Source: an uncultured Serinicoccus sp. (GTDB taxonomy: Bacteria > Actinomycetota > Actinomycetes > Actinomycetales > Dermatophilaceae). Taken from it: a DNA stretch of 64,000 nucleotides. Of the stretch, positions 53,295-61,073 are shown piece after piece. Position numbers and translations under genes: made by a program. The notes under the pieces were generated by a model. The model did no database searches, was not told where the DNA came from, and saw only the letters and a program-made list of their open reading frames with translations. Position 1 is the first letter of the stretch. Each line of letters starts with the position of its first letter. The stretch spans positions 1 to 64,000 of the forward strand of contig NZ_CANMUA010000005.1 of the NCBI RefSeq assembly GCF_947500995.1, written 5' to 3'.

Positions 53295-53714
53295 TCAGTC
53301 TTCGGCAAGCGAGGCTGCGACGCGGTCGAGCTCGTCCCTGGTGGCGCGAGTGCCCGGCAGCTCGATCTTTACAGCGTCATTGCTATGCCGTGGAACAACG
53401 TGCATGTGGACGTGCGAGATATCCTGCTCGGCCTCTGCACCGTCGGAAAGGTGCAGATTCACCGCCGGTGCGTGCTTCGCCTTAACCCTCCGGGCCATCA
53501 ATTGCGTCATGCCCCATAGGGCGGTGCCCTCGTCAGGATTGAGGTCAGCCAACGAGCGAACGTGTCGGCGGGGCACGATGAGCACGTGTCCGGGGGCGAC
53601 GGGGTATGCGTCCATGAAAGCCACGGTCAACTCGTCGCGAGCGGCGACGCTCGCCTCTCCACGGTCGGCCGAGATCTCGCAGAAGGAGCATGCAGTCGGG
53701 GCATTCTCAGACAT
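53295..53714 (-). CDS. HIT-family nucleotide hydrolase
   Basis: This 139-residue protein of the histidine-triad family cleaves or transfers nucleotides such as Ap4A or AMP adducts. It has the N-terminal CSFCEI zinc-like pair, APGHVLIVPRRHV, and the triad ISHVHMHVVPRH (His 101, 103, 105). Length is typical. It is downstream of the interrupted nuclease-like gene on the same strand but 130 bases away, so it may be independent. Confidence 0.9.
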   Translation of the reverse strand: MSENAPTACSFCEISADRGEASVAARDELTVAFMDAYPVAPGHVLIVPRRHVRSLADLNPDEGTALWGMTQLMARRVKAKHAPAVNLHLSDGAEAEQDISHVHMHVVPRHSNDAVKIELPGTRATRDELDRVAASLAED

Positions 53715-53845
53715 GGACGCACTCTACGAGCGGCGGCCGATGGTCGCGAAGCATGCGGCAGATGAGGGCGGCCGCTGTCCGCCGGGTGACCTCCCCTGGC
53801 TATCTTGAATCGCTGTCCGGACCCCAGGGGCCTCGGACAGGGTGC

Positions 53846-55000
53846 TTACGGGCGGTAGGCCAACAGCTGAACGATCTCGTCGTGGAGTCGGGTGTCCGTC
53901 TTGTCCAGTCCGTCTACTACTTCCTGCAGAGTCACGATGGACTGCCGCACTTCCCTATTGGCGGCGCGGGTTAGGAACAATCGCGAATAGTCGGCAACGG
54001 CGGGATCGACCCTCTGTCTCCAAGCGGGATCGCTCTCATTGGCGAACCAAGCCGAGGGGCCGAACTTGAGCTGCAGCCTCGCTTCACCGATGTCTTCTCC
54101 GACGTCGTCAATGTCGAAGTTGACCGTCCACTGGTAGATCCCCGCATAAGTGGCGCTCACCTTCCGCACAAAGTCGTTGCCGAACGTTGCGTTCAGCTGC
54201 GGCCTCAACGCTTGTGCGCCGAACCCCTTCAGTCGGCTCTTGATCTGTTGCAGCAGCAGACGGCCCTCGTCGAAACGTCGCCTGGCCTGCTCTGCTAAGT
54301 CACTGGCGAACTGTTCAGCGGCAACCTCGACCTGCTTCTGCTGGTAGCGCCGAGCCTCTCCCGTTTCGCACATCGCAACAACGAAGCCCAGCACGTCTTC
54401 GTCCACCATGCGGCCCCTCTCCTCTACGAACTTCCGGTACATCTGCTCGACGAATGAGTAGGCCTCAGGATTCTTTCGCTGGTAGACGAGGTCTCGCCCG
54501 GTGAGCTCGCGGAGGCGTCCGATCAGCTTGGCGTAGGTGAGGACGGGGGCGTTCTCCCACCCCAGCGTTTGCAGCGAACGGTTCTCGTCTCGGCACAGGA
54601 GGACTACCACGCCTCTACGGCTGTCGCGCCGGCTGTACTGCTGGTAACGGCTGTGATCGTGACCGTGACCATCGGAGGTGAAGTAGTTCTCGACGACGAC
54701 CACCGCTTCCTTGCTCTCCAGGACCAGGTCGGCGATGTCTTCGGCGTCAGCGCCGACAGCGGTGTTCACCTCCTGTCGGACCCAGTACCCACCGTGCAGC
54801 AGCGGCTCTTGGTCGACGAGCAGCGTGTTCAGCTCGTCGATAAAGAGGCGCACGAACAGGTCACCCAGGTTGTGGGACCCCTCTTCTTCCAGAAGCCACC
54901 TGAAGACGTTCGAGATCTGCTTCTCGTGCAGACCGTGGTGCATGACATCGAAGACGTTGAACCCCGCGTCCAAGGGATTTCCCAGTACAGGCAGCAGCCC
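53846..55000 (-). pseudogene. PD-(D/E)XK-like protein, 3' part, interrupted by ISL3 element
   Basis: The open part from TTG 54973 gives 375 residues, but coding continues nine codons upstream (GLLPVLGNP) to the IS target repeat and resumes at 56428. Joining both parts and dropping one target copy gives 424 residues in one frame. The core DIADLVLESKEAVVVVENYF, then SRYQQYS, resembles a PD-(D/E)XK nuclease of the PDDEXK_4 type, with tyrosine where the catalytic lysine is expected (ENY for ENK). The remaining part is helical (RRYQQKQVEVAAEQFASDL). The shortened form might still be made from the internal TTG. Confidence 0.75.
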
Positions 55001-55008
55001 TGTTACAA

Positions 55009-56427
55009 GGCTCTTCGCATTTAAGCGGGGCGGGGCTGTTCATGCTGCTGACCTGTGCCCTCGGGTGAGGGTGATGTGGGCCAGTATGCGTCGTCGGTAG
55101 TTGGTCATGTTGCGGTACCCGCAGCCGACTCTCTTGGTGTCCTTGATGATCCGGTTGAAGCCCTCGGTGCGGGCGTTCGTGACGTCCTCGGTGAGCGCGG
55201 TGAGGATGGCCGGCCACCAGGTCTGGACCGTCGTGGCCAGACGGGTGGTCTCGGCCATGTGGGAGTCGGAAGCGGCGTTGTAGAAGTCGAACAGCCGGGC
55301 CCGGATGACGGGCGGGTCGCTGGCGTCCAGGAGCAGCCTGAGGCGTTCCTTGACGGCGTGCGCGGCGCCGATCTCGTTGGTGGTGTCCTCGGCCGCCAGG
55401 GTGGTCTGCAGGCGCGCGACCTGCTTGTTCGAGAGGTGTTCGTACCCGGTGAGCAGCAGCTGCCGGTGGGCCCAGGTCGCCTCGGCGGTGGTGCCTCGCC
55501 GGCCCAGACGTTCCCGGGTGACGCGTTGGCGGACCTCGGTGACCATCTGGTTGGCCAGTGCCACCAGGTGCCACTTGTCGACCGCGACCCGCGCGTGCGG
55601 TAGCGCGGCCCGCACACCGGAGGCGTACGGGGCCGAAGGGTCGATGACGACCAGCTCGATGCCCTCGCGGAACGCCTGGGACTGCTCACCGAGCCAGTCG
55701 ATAACGCAGGCCCCGGACCTGCCCGGGACCAGCCCCAGCAACGCGCCCGGGGCGCTGGTGTCGGCGTTGACGAAGGAGGTCATCCACGGGTTGGACCTTC
55801 TCCACCCGGCCTCTTCCAGCACCCACCGCACGGACCTGGCGCGGGTCTCATCGATGCCCAGCACCCGGGTCGGCTCCGGTTCGGGGAACCATGCGGTCGC
55901 CGCGGCGATCAGCGCCTGGTGCGCGGTGTGCCAGGACACGCCGTGCTCGGCGGCGACGTCGGACACCGCCCGGTTCGACCGGGCGATCGCTGCAGCGAGC
56001 TCGGCGCGCAACCGGACGCTGAGCCTGGCTCGGGCCGGGACCTGGGTGGACTGCTGGGTGAACGTCACCCGCTGGCACCCTGTCTGCTGACAGACCAGGC
56101 GCCGCTTACGCCACCACAGATCCAGGATCTGACCGCTGACCTTCAGGTCCTTCACCGCGATGATCGGACGGTCCTTGACCCTGCTCGTCAGGACCCCGCA
56201 CCCCGGGCAGGCACCCTCGCTCACCCTGACCTCGATGAGCGCCTTCACCCGCCCCGGGTCGATCCGCTCGACCAGCAGGACGGTGAACTCGTCCTCCAGA
56301 CCCAGAAGTACTGCCGTACCGTCGTCCATGCTCGTGGCCTCGTCGCTGTCGGTGGTGAGAGACCAACAGCATGTCGGGGCCACGAGCCCGATCACCTACC
56401 GGGCGCCCCGCTCAACTACGAAGAGCC
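55009..56427 (-). mobile_element. ISL3-family insertion sequence, intact
   Basis: This 1419-bp element has 22-bp inverted repeats at 55009-55030 and 56406-56427 that match at 19 positions and begin GGCTCTTCG. It is flanked by a perfect 8-bp target duplication TGTTACAA (55001-55008 and 56428-56435), the size typical for ISL3. It carries one transposase gene and has split the PD-(D/E)XK-like ORF. Confidence 0.95.
55040..56329 (-). CDS. ISL3-family transposase
   Basis: This 429-residue transposase has N-terminal zinc-finger cysteines (CPGCGVLTSR, CQQTGCQRVTF), a helix-turn-helix region (SDVAAEHGVSWHTAHQALI) and the DDE catalytic core with LGIDETRARSVRW, VVIDPSAPYASG and ARTEGFNRIIK. I chose ATG 56329 (MDDGTAVLLG); the frame opens at 56395 before the end repeat. 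It looks intact, so the element may still move. Confidence 0.95.
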   Translation of the reverse strand: MDDGTAVLLGLEDEFTVLLVERIDPGRVKALIEVRVSEGACPGCGVLTSRVKDRPIIAVKDLKVSGQILDLWWRKRRLVCQQTGCQRVTFTQQSTQVPARARLSVRLRAELAAAIARSNRAVSDVAAEHGVSWHTAHQALIAAATAWFPEPEPTRVLGIDETRARSVRWVLEEAGWRRSNPWMTSFVNADTSAPGALLGLVPGRSGACVIDWLGEQSQAFREGIELVVIDPSAPYASGVRAALPHARVAVDKWHLVALANQMVTEVRQRVTRERLGRRGTTAEATWAHRQLLLTGYEHLSNKQVARLQTTLAAEDTTNEIGAAHAVKERLRLLLDASDPPVIRARLFDFYNAASDSHMAETTRLATTVQTWWPAILTALTEDVTNARTEGFNRIIKDTKRVGCGYRNMTNYRRRILAHITLTRGHRSAA

Positions 56428-56547
56428 TGTTACAAGATCGTGAGTCACCAGCGGTTCCTCCGGCTCCAGCTTCCTGAGGTAGAACGTACCGTGCCCAAGC
56501 ACCAACGCGCCCGGGAACCCACGGGGCCGGCGAGCGGCTCGAGGCAT
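56428..56547 (-). pseudogene. PD-(D/E)XK-like protein, 5' part (first 40 codons)
   Basis: Translation from ATG 56547 gives MPRAARRPRGFPGALVLGHG, then TFYLRKLEPEEPLVTHDLVT, ending exactly at the target repeat; the frame then enters the IS and stops after three codons (at a TAG in the inverted repeat). An in-frame TAG lies 12 bases upstream of the ATG, so this is the first possible start. Only about 90 bases separate it from the IS110 transposase stop, so its own promoter is probably displaced. Confidence 0.75.
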
Positions 56548-56636
56548 GGTCGGACGCTACGCGGCCACAGCGGCAATGTCGGACGCGCCGAAGGCTAGCG
56601 TCCTCCTGGCGGCAGACATCCCAGGTTCTGGTTCTG

Positions 56637-57875
56637 TCAAGCGGCGGTGTTGAGGTGCTGCTGCCAGGCAGTGTTCTCGTCGTAGAAGGTCCGGTCGCGG
56701 AGGCAGCCGTGGAGGATGCCGACCCAGCGGTTGGCCAGTTGTCGTAGCGCGGCTTGGTGGCCGACGCCTCGTCCTCGGAGGGCCTTGTAGTAGGCGCGTG
56801 CACCGGCGGAGCCGCGCATCGAGCAGAACGCCCACTGCTGCAAGGCGTCACCGAGGCGCCGGTTGCGGGCGTACCGAGCCAGCACCACCCGTCTAGTTCC
56901 TGATGCTCTGGTGATCGGGGCGGTGCCGGCGTAGGCCTTGCGGCCCTTGGCGTCGGCGTAACGGTGGGGGTCATCGCCGAACTCGCCAAGGATCCGGGCG
57001 CTAAGGATCACACCGAGGCCGGGAAGGCTGGTGTAGATGTCAGCGTCCCGGTGCCGGCCAAAATGCTCGGCCACCACCTGCCCCAGCCGCTCGATCTGGG
57101 CGTTCAGCACCGTGATGAGCGCGACCTCGGAACTCACGATCGCGGCGTAGGCGTCCTGGATCGGGCCCGGTTGCCGCAGCTCAGGTGCGGTCAGGACCTG
57201 GCGGATCTTCTCGGCACGGGCGGTGACGTCGCGCCGGTTCGCTCTGGTCAGCGCGCGGACGATCTTGGCGCGGGACAGCCTCGAGGCGGCATCCGGGTCG
57301 GGTGCCTGGGCCAGCAGTGCGAGGGTGTCCGGCTCGTCCAGGTCGCCGAACGCGGCCAGGGCGGCGGGGAAGAAGTCCCGCAGCGCCGCGCGGAGGCGCA
57401 GCACGTGGCGGGTCCGGTCCCAGATCATCGACTGGTGCGCCCGGGCGGTCACCTTGACCGACTCCCCGGTCGGACTGTCGCCGGCGACCTGGCGGTGGTG
57501 TGACCGGTCCAGGCGGACGATCTCGGCCAGCAGGTGCGCGTCCGCGGTGTCCGACTTCGCCCCGGAGGTGGAGTGCCGCTCCCGGTAGCGGGCGACCGAC
57601 TTCGGGTTCAGCGCGTACACGGTGTACCCGGCCGCGACCAGTGCCCCGACCCAGGGGCCGCGGTCGGTCTCGATGCCGACCATCACCTGCGCGGCCGCCT
57701 CGGCCGGGTCCAGGTCCGCCCATTCCTGCGGTGCGTGCTCCGCGAGCAGGGCGTGCAGCCGGGTGATCCCGCCCAGCCCCTCGGGTAGGCGTCTTCGCGC
57801 CAGGATTCGTCCCTGGTCGTCGACGAGCTCGACGTCGTGGTGGTCCTCGGCCCAGTCATCACCTACGAACAACAT
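56637..57875 (-). CDS. IS110-family transposase (RuvC-like DEDD domain plus Tnp_20)
   Basis: This 412-residue recombinase has an N-terminal DEDD domain: LFVGDDWAEDHHDVELVDD (first Asp), GIETDRGPWVG (Glu), SDTADAHLLAEIVRLD (Asp pair). The C-terminal Tnp_20 domain has LPGLGVILSARILGEF and TAPITRASGT with the catalytic serine. I chose ATG 57875 with GAAGGAGGAG just upstream; the open frame goes on to 58034 through non-coding DNA. Enzymes of this family act with an element-encoded bridge RNA. Complete. Confidence 0.94.
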   Translation of the reverse strand: MLFVGDDWAEDHHDVELVDDQGRILARRRLPEGLGGITRLHALLAEHAPQEWADLDPAEAAAQVMVGIETDRGPWVGALVAAGYTVYALNPKSVARYRERHSTSGAKSDTADAHLLAEIVRLDRSHHRQVAGDSPTGESVKVTARAHQSMIWDRTRHVLRLRAALRDFFPAALAAFGDLDEPDTLALLAQAPDPDAASRLSRAKIVRALTRANRRDVTARAEKIRQVLTAPELRQPGPIQDAYAAIVSSEVALITVLNAQIERLGQVVAEHFGRHRDADIYTSLPGLGVILSARILGEFGDDPHRYADAKGRKAYAGTAPITRASGTRRVVLARYARNRRLGDALQQWAFCSMRGSAGARAYYKALRGRGVGHQAALRQLANRWVGILHGCLRDRTFYDENTAWQQHLNTAA

Positions 57876-58150
57876 CGCCTTCTCCTCCTTCGCCTCGTTG
57901 CGATCCGTTGCAGCAGCGTGGAGGAGGACTTCCGGCGATCTAATGGTCAAGTGCTCACCCGAACGATCTGGGGGCACGTCATCCCAGCAGCGGTCACGCC
58001 TCCTCACGACCCGCGGGCGCACGGTCTGCCGCAAGACCTCAACGATCAGATGAGTGGAGTGCTGACCCGCCGGCCGCTACCGGAACCGAGCCTGCCAGAG
58101 GATCGGCAGAACCCATTAGATGAGTGTGTCTAGCAGGACTGCGCCGCGCA
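57876..58150 (-). ncRNA. IS110 left end, likely bridge RNA locus
   Basis: In the IS110 group the bridge RNA is encoded in the long non-coding end upstream of the transposase. This region of about 270 bases has no credible gene, lies directly upstream and is inverted-repeat-poor, as expected. Ends of the element were not found, so the boundary is approximate; the next gene stops at 58166. The motif AGATGAGT occurs twice (near 58046 and 58117). Confidence 0.35.
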
Positions 58151-58165
58151 GACCCCAGGCGAGGG

Positions 58166-58564
58166 TCAATCGGCGCCGGGTGCGCTCGGGAAGGAGAGAT
58201 CACCCGGTGCGGGGGGTTTTTCCGCATCCCAGACTCGGGCATAGGCCCCTGCGACGCGGGGCCAAACCGTTGTCAGGCCGTCGTCGACGGATCTGATCTC
58301 CTCGGCCAACTTGCCCATCACAACGAACTCGTGCGGGATGACGCGACCGGCTGCGTCTCGGCGTCCCAACGGATCGGGAAAACGCAGTCCGACCAGCCCG
58401 GCGTCACGGCACCATGTCGTCGGCTCGTTTACAGCGTGCGCAAAGATACGTTCGTACGTCGGCAGTGGGTCCGACAGTCCTCCGTTGAGGAGAAATCTGA
58501 ACCCCCAGGAACGGCCGCGGGTGGCCCAGACGAGGTTCTCGGGTCGTTCTTGGACATGGCTCAC
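58166..58564 (-). CDS. Small partner protein of the GTPase-like gene
   Basis: This 132-residue protein is soluble and has no recognised domain. Visible features are RSWGFRFLLNGGLSDPLPTY, ERIFAHAVNEPTTW, FPDPLGRRDAAGRV and an acidic/proline-rich tail. Its start overlaps the stop of the GTPase-like gene (ATGA), so the two are translationally coupled. It is the last gene before the IS110 element. It may be an adaptor or sensor for the GTPase. Confidence 0.65.
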   Translation of the reverse strand: MSHVQERPENLVWATRGRSWGFRFLLNGGLSDPLPTYERIFAHAVNEPTTWCRDAGLVGLRFPDPLGRRDAAGRVIPHEFVVMGKLAEEIRSVDDGLTTVWPRVAGAYARVWDAEKPPAPGDLSFPSAPGAD

Positions 58565-59751
58565 TTAAGACTCCTGATCAGGAGCCTGTCCTTGACGCCT
58601 GCGTCCAGGTCGAGCTTGAACTGCGTCAGTGAGGCAGTCAGGTGGTCGTGGTCCGCTCTGGCCCGGGCGTTCATCTCTTGGAGTTGGCTTTGACTCATCT
58701 TGACGGCCTGCACCAGCATGGGGATCGCGGCCTTGCGCGCAAGGGGACCGACGACGGGGATCTTGGCCATCAACTTCTCGAGGACCGGGCCCCCACCAAC
58801 CAGGACCGCGGCCAAGGTATCGGCGCCGTCGGCCAAGGTGTCCACAACCTTTCTAGGAATTTCCATTCGCTCACCCCACTGAACGCGACGCTCAAGGGGA
58901 AGCAGCGAGGCCACCGGCAGGATGAGGTCTAGGCCCACCCGTTGCGTGACATCGATCTTTCCCGTGCCCTCGGGTGCTGCAGAGGACAGTTCGAACTTCG
59001 CCGAGGAGAGCAGCATGAAGTCTTCGCCGACCGACAGAGCTTCGGGAGTGTCCACCAGGTCCTGCAGCGTCTCACGTAGACCGTCCACATGCTCAGCCGC
59101 CTTGGCGACGACGAGGTCGCGGAAGGAGTAGACGTCCCAGTCTGGGAACAGATCAGCCTTGGAGAGTGCCAGGATCCAGATGCGCGGAAATTCGACTAGC
59201 CTTTCTTGATCTGCTAGTAGGTCCTCCTTGAGCCGCAGCAGGCCTTGGCGGAAGTTTGTCATCAGTGACTTGAGGTATCGCTCTTCCTCACCGGCGTAGT
59301 CGAGCAATTTCTGCCCGTCTACGAGGAACAGCGCTACATCTGAACGCAGCAAGGATCTGAAGGTATCGACTCGCCGTGTCGCCTCCTCCTCACTGCTTGG
59401 CGATTCTTCGAACCATTCCCCCGGGTAGTCGTGCCATGCCAGCCGTAGGGCATCGAAGGGACGGGTTTTCGCCGCGGCGTTATCGCCGCCCTTGAGCTTG
59501 ACGGAGAAGTGATAGGTCGTAGCGTCGAACCGAGTCGGCAGTGGAGCTGTCGCGTGGTCCCTCATGCCGAGGAAGTTCTGGTAGAGCCGGTTCCCCTGTC
59601 CTGTGTCGTCAGCGACAAGGTTCCACAGGTCGTTCGAGTAGGACCCCTCCTGTGTGGGGCCGAAGAAGGAGGAGACCAGCACCGTTTTCCCCGAGCCGCT
59701 CGCGCCGAAGACGGCGATGTGCTGCTCTCGGACCCGAGGATATCTAGCCAT
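58561..59751 (-). CDS. TRAFAC-type GTPase-like P-loop protein
   Basis: This 396-residue protein has G1 GASGSGKT (16-23), a DYPG G3-like motif in HDYPGEWFEE (about 108-111) and SKADLF (about 198) at the G4 position with serine in place of asparagine. A helical C-terminal region with KIPVVGPLARKAAIPMLVQA suggests an amphipathic or membrane-facing helix. It resembles the GTPases of predicted bacterial conflict systems (DO-GTPase clade), a similarity judged by eye. ATG 59751 lies 201 bases from the divergent Mrr-type gene. It heads a unit that probably once included the PD-(D/E)XK-like gene. Confidence 0.7.
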   Translation of the reverse strand: MARYPRVREQHIAVFGASGSGKTVLVSSFFGPTQEGSYSNDLWNLVADDTGQGNRLYQNFLGMRDHATAPLPTRFDATTYHFSVKLKGGDNAAAKTRPFDALRLAWHDYPGEWFEESPSSEEEATRRVDTFRSLLRSDVALFLVDGQKLLDYAGEEERYLKSLMTNFRQGLLRLKEDLLADQERLVEFPRIWILALSKADLFPDWDVYSFRDLVVAKAAEHVDGLRETLQDLVDTPEALSVGEDFMLLSSAKFELSSAAPEGTGKIDVTQRVGLDLILPVASLLPLERRVQWGERMEIPRKVVDTLADGADTLAAVLVGGGPVLEKLMAKIPVVGPLARKAAIPMLVQAVKMSQSQLQEMNARARADHDHLTASLTQFKLDLDAGVKDRLLIRSLK

Positions 59752-59951
59752 GACGCGAAACTACCTCACTTATGGGCCTGCCTTGCGCCTGTGGCGGCGG
59801 GCGCCCTCGGAGCAGCGAGGAACCGGGAGCCCCTTCGACGAACGTGTGTCGTTCGCCTGGGTGAGCGCAGCAGGGCAGACCTACGCCTCCGGTGTAGCGT
59901 CGCGGGAGATGGCTGGGCAGATGTGTCCGAAAGCAGTTTGAGGAGGTCAAG
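59752..59951. other. Divergent promoter region, GTPase operon and Mrr-type gene
   Basis: These 200 bases separate two divergent defence-like units and should hold both promoters. The Mrr ribosome site AGGAGG is at 59941-59946. No other signal can be supported. Confidence 0.45.
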
Positions 59952-61007
59952 GTGGACGTCAGAGCATGGGTGGTTCGTGCAGGGCGACACGGTGAGGATG
60001 AGGAGCACAATCTCCGAGACGGCCGCGTCACCATCGGGTGGCGGCAAACTGGGGACCTCACAAACCTGCACACGCGCGAAGCGATTCGTGAGCGGGTGGA
60101 CGAGGTCTTCGTAGGAGACCACCCCGGCCGCCAAGCGATCTTCGCCGGCCAGATCTGGGCCTTCCGCGACACCATTCGCGAGGGGGACCTCATCTTGCTT
60201 CCGCTGAAGTCGCAGCCGGGACACATTGCCTTCGGGCGGTGCTCCGGCCCGTATGCCTTCGATCCCGAGGCAGACCCCCATCGACGCCATTACCGTACGG
60301 TTCAGTGGCAAGAGGACACCGTCCCACGTTCAGCGCTGCAGGGGGACTTGTTGGCGATGATCAATGCGTCGTTGACCGTCTTCAGCCCCTCACGTAATGA
60401 CGCCGCACGCCGCTTGCACGTCATCGCCAAGACGGGCATCGACCCAGGCCCGGGCAACCCGTCCAAAGACGCTCAGGAGGCGACGAAGATCAACGGTGAC
60501 GTCCAGGTGACCGACCCGGCATCGGCGCCAACGATGGACGCGATCAAGGACCAGGTTCGAACGTTCGTCATGGCCAACTTCCGAGAGCACGAACTCACGC
60601 GCCTGGTTGCGGCCATCCTCGAAGCACTCGGATTCGTCTGCGACGTGTCTCCTGCCGGGCCGGACGGGGGCGTCGACATCCTCGCCGGCGGCGGACCGCT
60701 CGGCTTCGGCGCGCCGACCATTGTGGTCGAGGTCAAGTCCGAACCTGGCGCCGTCGGCTCGGCGGTGCTACGCACGCTGCACAGTGCTGTGACCCGTTAC
60801 GACGCCGATCATGGCGTTCTGGTCGCGTGGGGTGGAGTCAGCAAGCCCGCCATGGCGGAGTTCTCCCACCTACGCAAGACAATCCGCATCTGGGACAGCG
60901 AAGAACTCTTGGACAAGCTCTTCCAGACCTACCCGCAGCTGCCGGACTCGATACGTGCCCAACTCCCGCTTAAGAAGGCCTGGGTCTTGGACGACGAAGC
61001 ACTCTGA
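59952..61007 (+). CDS. Mrr-type restriction endonuclease with N-terminal EVE/PUA-like domain
   Basis: This 351-residue protein would cut DNA after reading modified bases. The first 160 residues look like a PUA/EVE-like reader (GQIWAFRDTIREGDLILLPL, HIAFGRCSGPYAF). The C-terminal Mrr_cat domain has HELTRLVAAILEALGF, GGVDILAGG and VVEVKSEPG, giving the D-(E/Q)xK site of PD-(D/E)XK enzymes (about residues 225-265). GTG 59952 has AGGAGG five bases upstream. Type IV enzymes of this layout restrict phages with modified DNA. It is divergent from the GTPase pair and is 75 bases before the second ISL3 element. Confidence 0.88.
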   Translation: MDVRAWVVRAGRHGEDEEHNLRDGRVTIGWRQTGDLTNLHTREAIRERVDEVFVGDHPGRQAIFAGQIWAFRDTIREGDLILLPLKSQPGHIAFGRCSGPYAFDPEADPHRRHYRTVQWQEDTVPRSALQGDLLAMINASLTVFSPSRNDAARRLHVIAKTGIDPGPGNPSKDAQEATKINGDVQVTDPASAPTMDAIKDQVRTFVMANFREHELTRLVAAILEALGFVCDVSPAGPDGGVDILAGGGPLGFGAPTIVVEVKSEPGAVGSAVLRTLHSAVTRYDADHGVLVAWGGVSKPAMAEFSHLRKTIRIWDSEELLDKLFQTYPQLPDSIRAQLPLKKAWVLDDEAL

Positions 61008-61073
61008 GCACCCCGCGGTCCTTGAACTCGGCATCTAGGGGCCGCCATGCCTCAAGCTCTGGACGCGGCAGGA

